Assembly (NCBI GenBank): GCA_937921695.1
Contig: CAKZTZ010000024.1
Span: 1 to 64,000, forward strand
Source of the DNA: an uncultured Sulfolobales archaeon
GTDB taxonomy: Archaea; Thermoproteota; Thermoprotei_A; Sulfolobales; Acidilobaceae
DNA length: 64,000 nucleotides
Reading direction: 5' to 3'
Positions 63,786-64,000 of this stretch are shown one piece after another. Under the pieces are notes generated by a model. That model saw only the letters and a program-made list of their open reading frames with translations, ran no database searches and was not told the DNA's origin. Position 1 is the stretch's first letter, and the number at the start of each line of letters is the position of its first letter. A program made the translations under genes and the position numbers.

Positions 63786-64000
63786 ATGGGCTATGTGGGT
63801 AAAGTTTTAATAGCCGACCTAACCAGGGGTAAGATCTGGTATGAACCCCTTCCCGACGTTGAGGTTCTGGAGAAGTTTGTCGGCGGTAAGGGCTTGGGTT
63901 TGTGGTACTTTTATAAGTACCTCCGTGAGGCTTTGAAACGTCATGAGAGCATATCGCCCTTCAATTCACACAACCCGCTGATATTCATGACGGGGCCTCT
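63786..64000 (+). CDS. aor: Aldehyde:ferredoxin oxidoreductase (5' part, cut by window end)
   Basis: 71 codons reading MGYVGKVLIADLTRGKIWYE, then FVGGKGLGLWYFYKYL and NPLIFMTGP. These are the invariant N-terminal blocks of the tungsten/molybdenum AOR family (GGKGLG pterin contacts). Such enzymes oxidise aldehydes to acids with ferredoxin, typical of peptide fermentation in hyperthermophiles. Which AOR subtype (AOR, FOR, GAPOR, WOR) cannot be told from this part. The ATG and ribosome site are clear. Confidence 0.93.
   Translation, partial: MGYVGKVLIADLTRGKIWYEPLPDVEVLEKFVGGKGLGLWYFYKYLREALKRHESISPFNSHNPLIFMTGP

Overview
This window reads as chromosomal DNA of a hyperthermophilic archaeon of the Thermoproteota (Crenarchaeota), probably Desulfurococcales-like; I cannot place it further without a search. 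The evidence is a full-length reverse gyrase, Alba, an archaeal translation/transcription core (aIF2-gamma, aIF5B, eS6, eS24, eS31, eS28, eL24, Rpo7, Spt4), KEOPS genes (Kae1, Bud32), an archaeal ATP-dependent DNA ligase, RNase P protein 4, a Nob1-like PIN protein, a tRNA-Arg with a canonical 37/38 intron, TATA-type promoters, and heavy use of GTG and TTG starts. No CRISPR array, insertion sequence, rRNA operon or prophage was seen.

Layout. 1-8.7 kb: an MgtE-type Mg2+ transporter running off the left edge, an orphan CcmF-like heme-lyase protein, tRNA-Thr, a GltPh-type symporter, a YhhQ-type transporter, tRNA-Arg, Alba and an atypical SDR. 8.8-11.0 kb: an ATP-cone protein and a compact cysteine operon (serine kinase, OsmC-like protein, O-phosphoserine sulfhydrylase). 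11.2-18.1 kb: an ABC-2 exporter pair and a BMP/nucleoside-type ABC importer. 18.4-25.1 kb: a long minus-strand information-processing operon (eS6, aIF2-gamma, PIN, Rpo7, Spt4, dephospho-CoA kinase, eS24, eS31, Kae1, Bud32, RdgB). 25.4-28.7 kb: aIF5B, Ndk, eL24, eS28 and NfeD on scrambled strands.

29-39.6 kb: acyl-CoA dehydrogenase, a JAMM-motif protein, an HD phosphohydrolase, PEBP, reverse gyrase, an MgtC/DUF4010 membrane protein and an alpha-glucan phosphorylase. 39.8-44.6 kb: a complete branched-chain amino-acid-type ABC importer (livFGMHK-like). 44.7-51.8 kb: a small unknown gene, IleRS, a Cas4-like nuclease, an extracellular-type beta-rich protein, a zinc alcohol dehydrogenase, a decayed DNA methyltransferase not listed in the ORF track, and tRNA-Ser. 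52-63 kb: a DUF1634/TSUP pair, a rubrerythrin-VIT1 fusion, PhoH-KH, LeuRS, Rnp4, DNA ligase, Nob1-like PIN, NAD kinase and DUF371. The right edge holds the start of an aldehyde:ferredoxin oxidoreductase.

The importers (amino acids, nucleosides, dicarboxylates), AOR, acyl-CoA dehydrogenase and glucan phosphorylase suggest a heterotroph growing on peptides and carbohydrates. The most interesting points are the multiply broken methyltransferase next to tRNA-Ser, the linked serK/OsmC/OPSS cysteine operon with an unusually short kinase, a JAMM protein with an unrecognised N-terminal half, and the strand-scrambled eS28-eL24-ndk-infB block. Two or three other gene remnants lie in the larger gaps.
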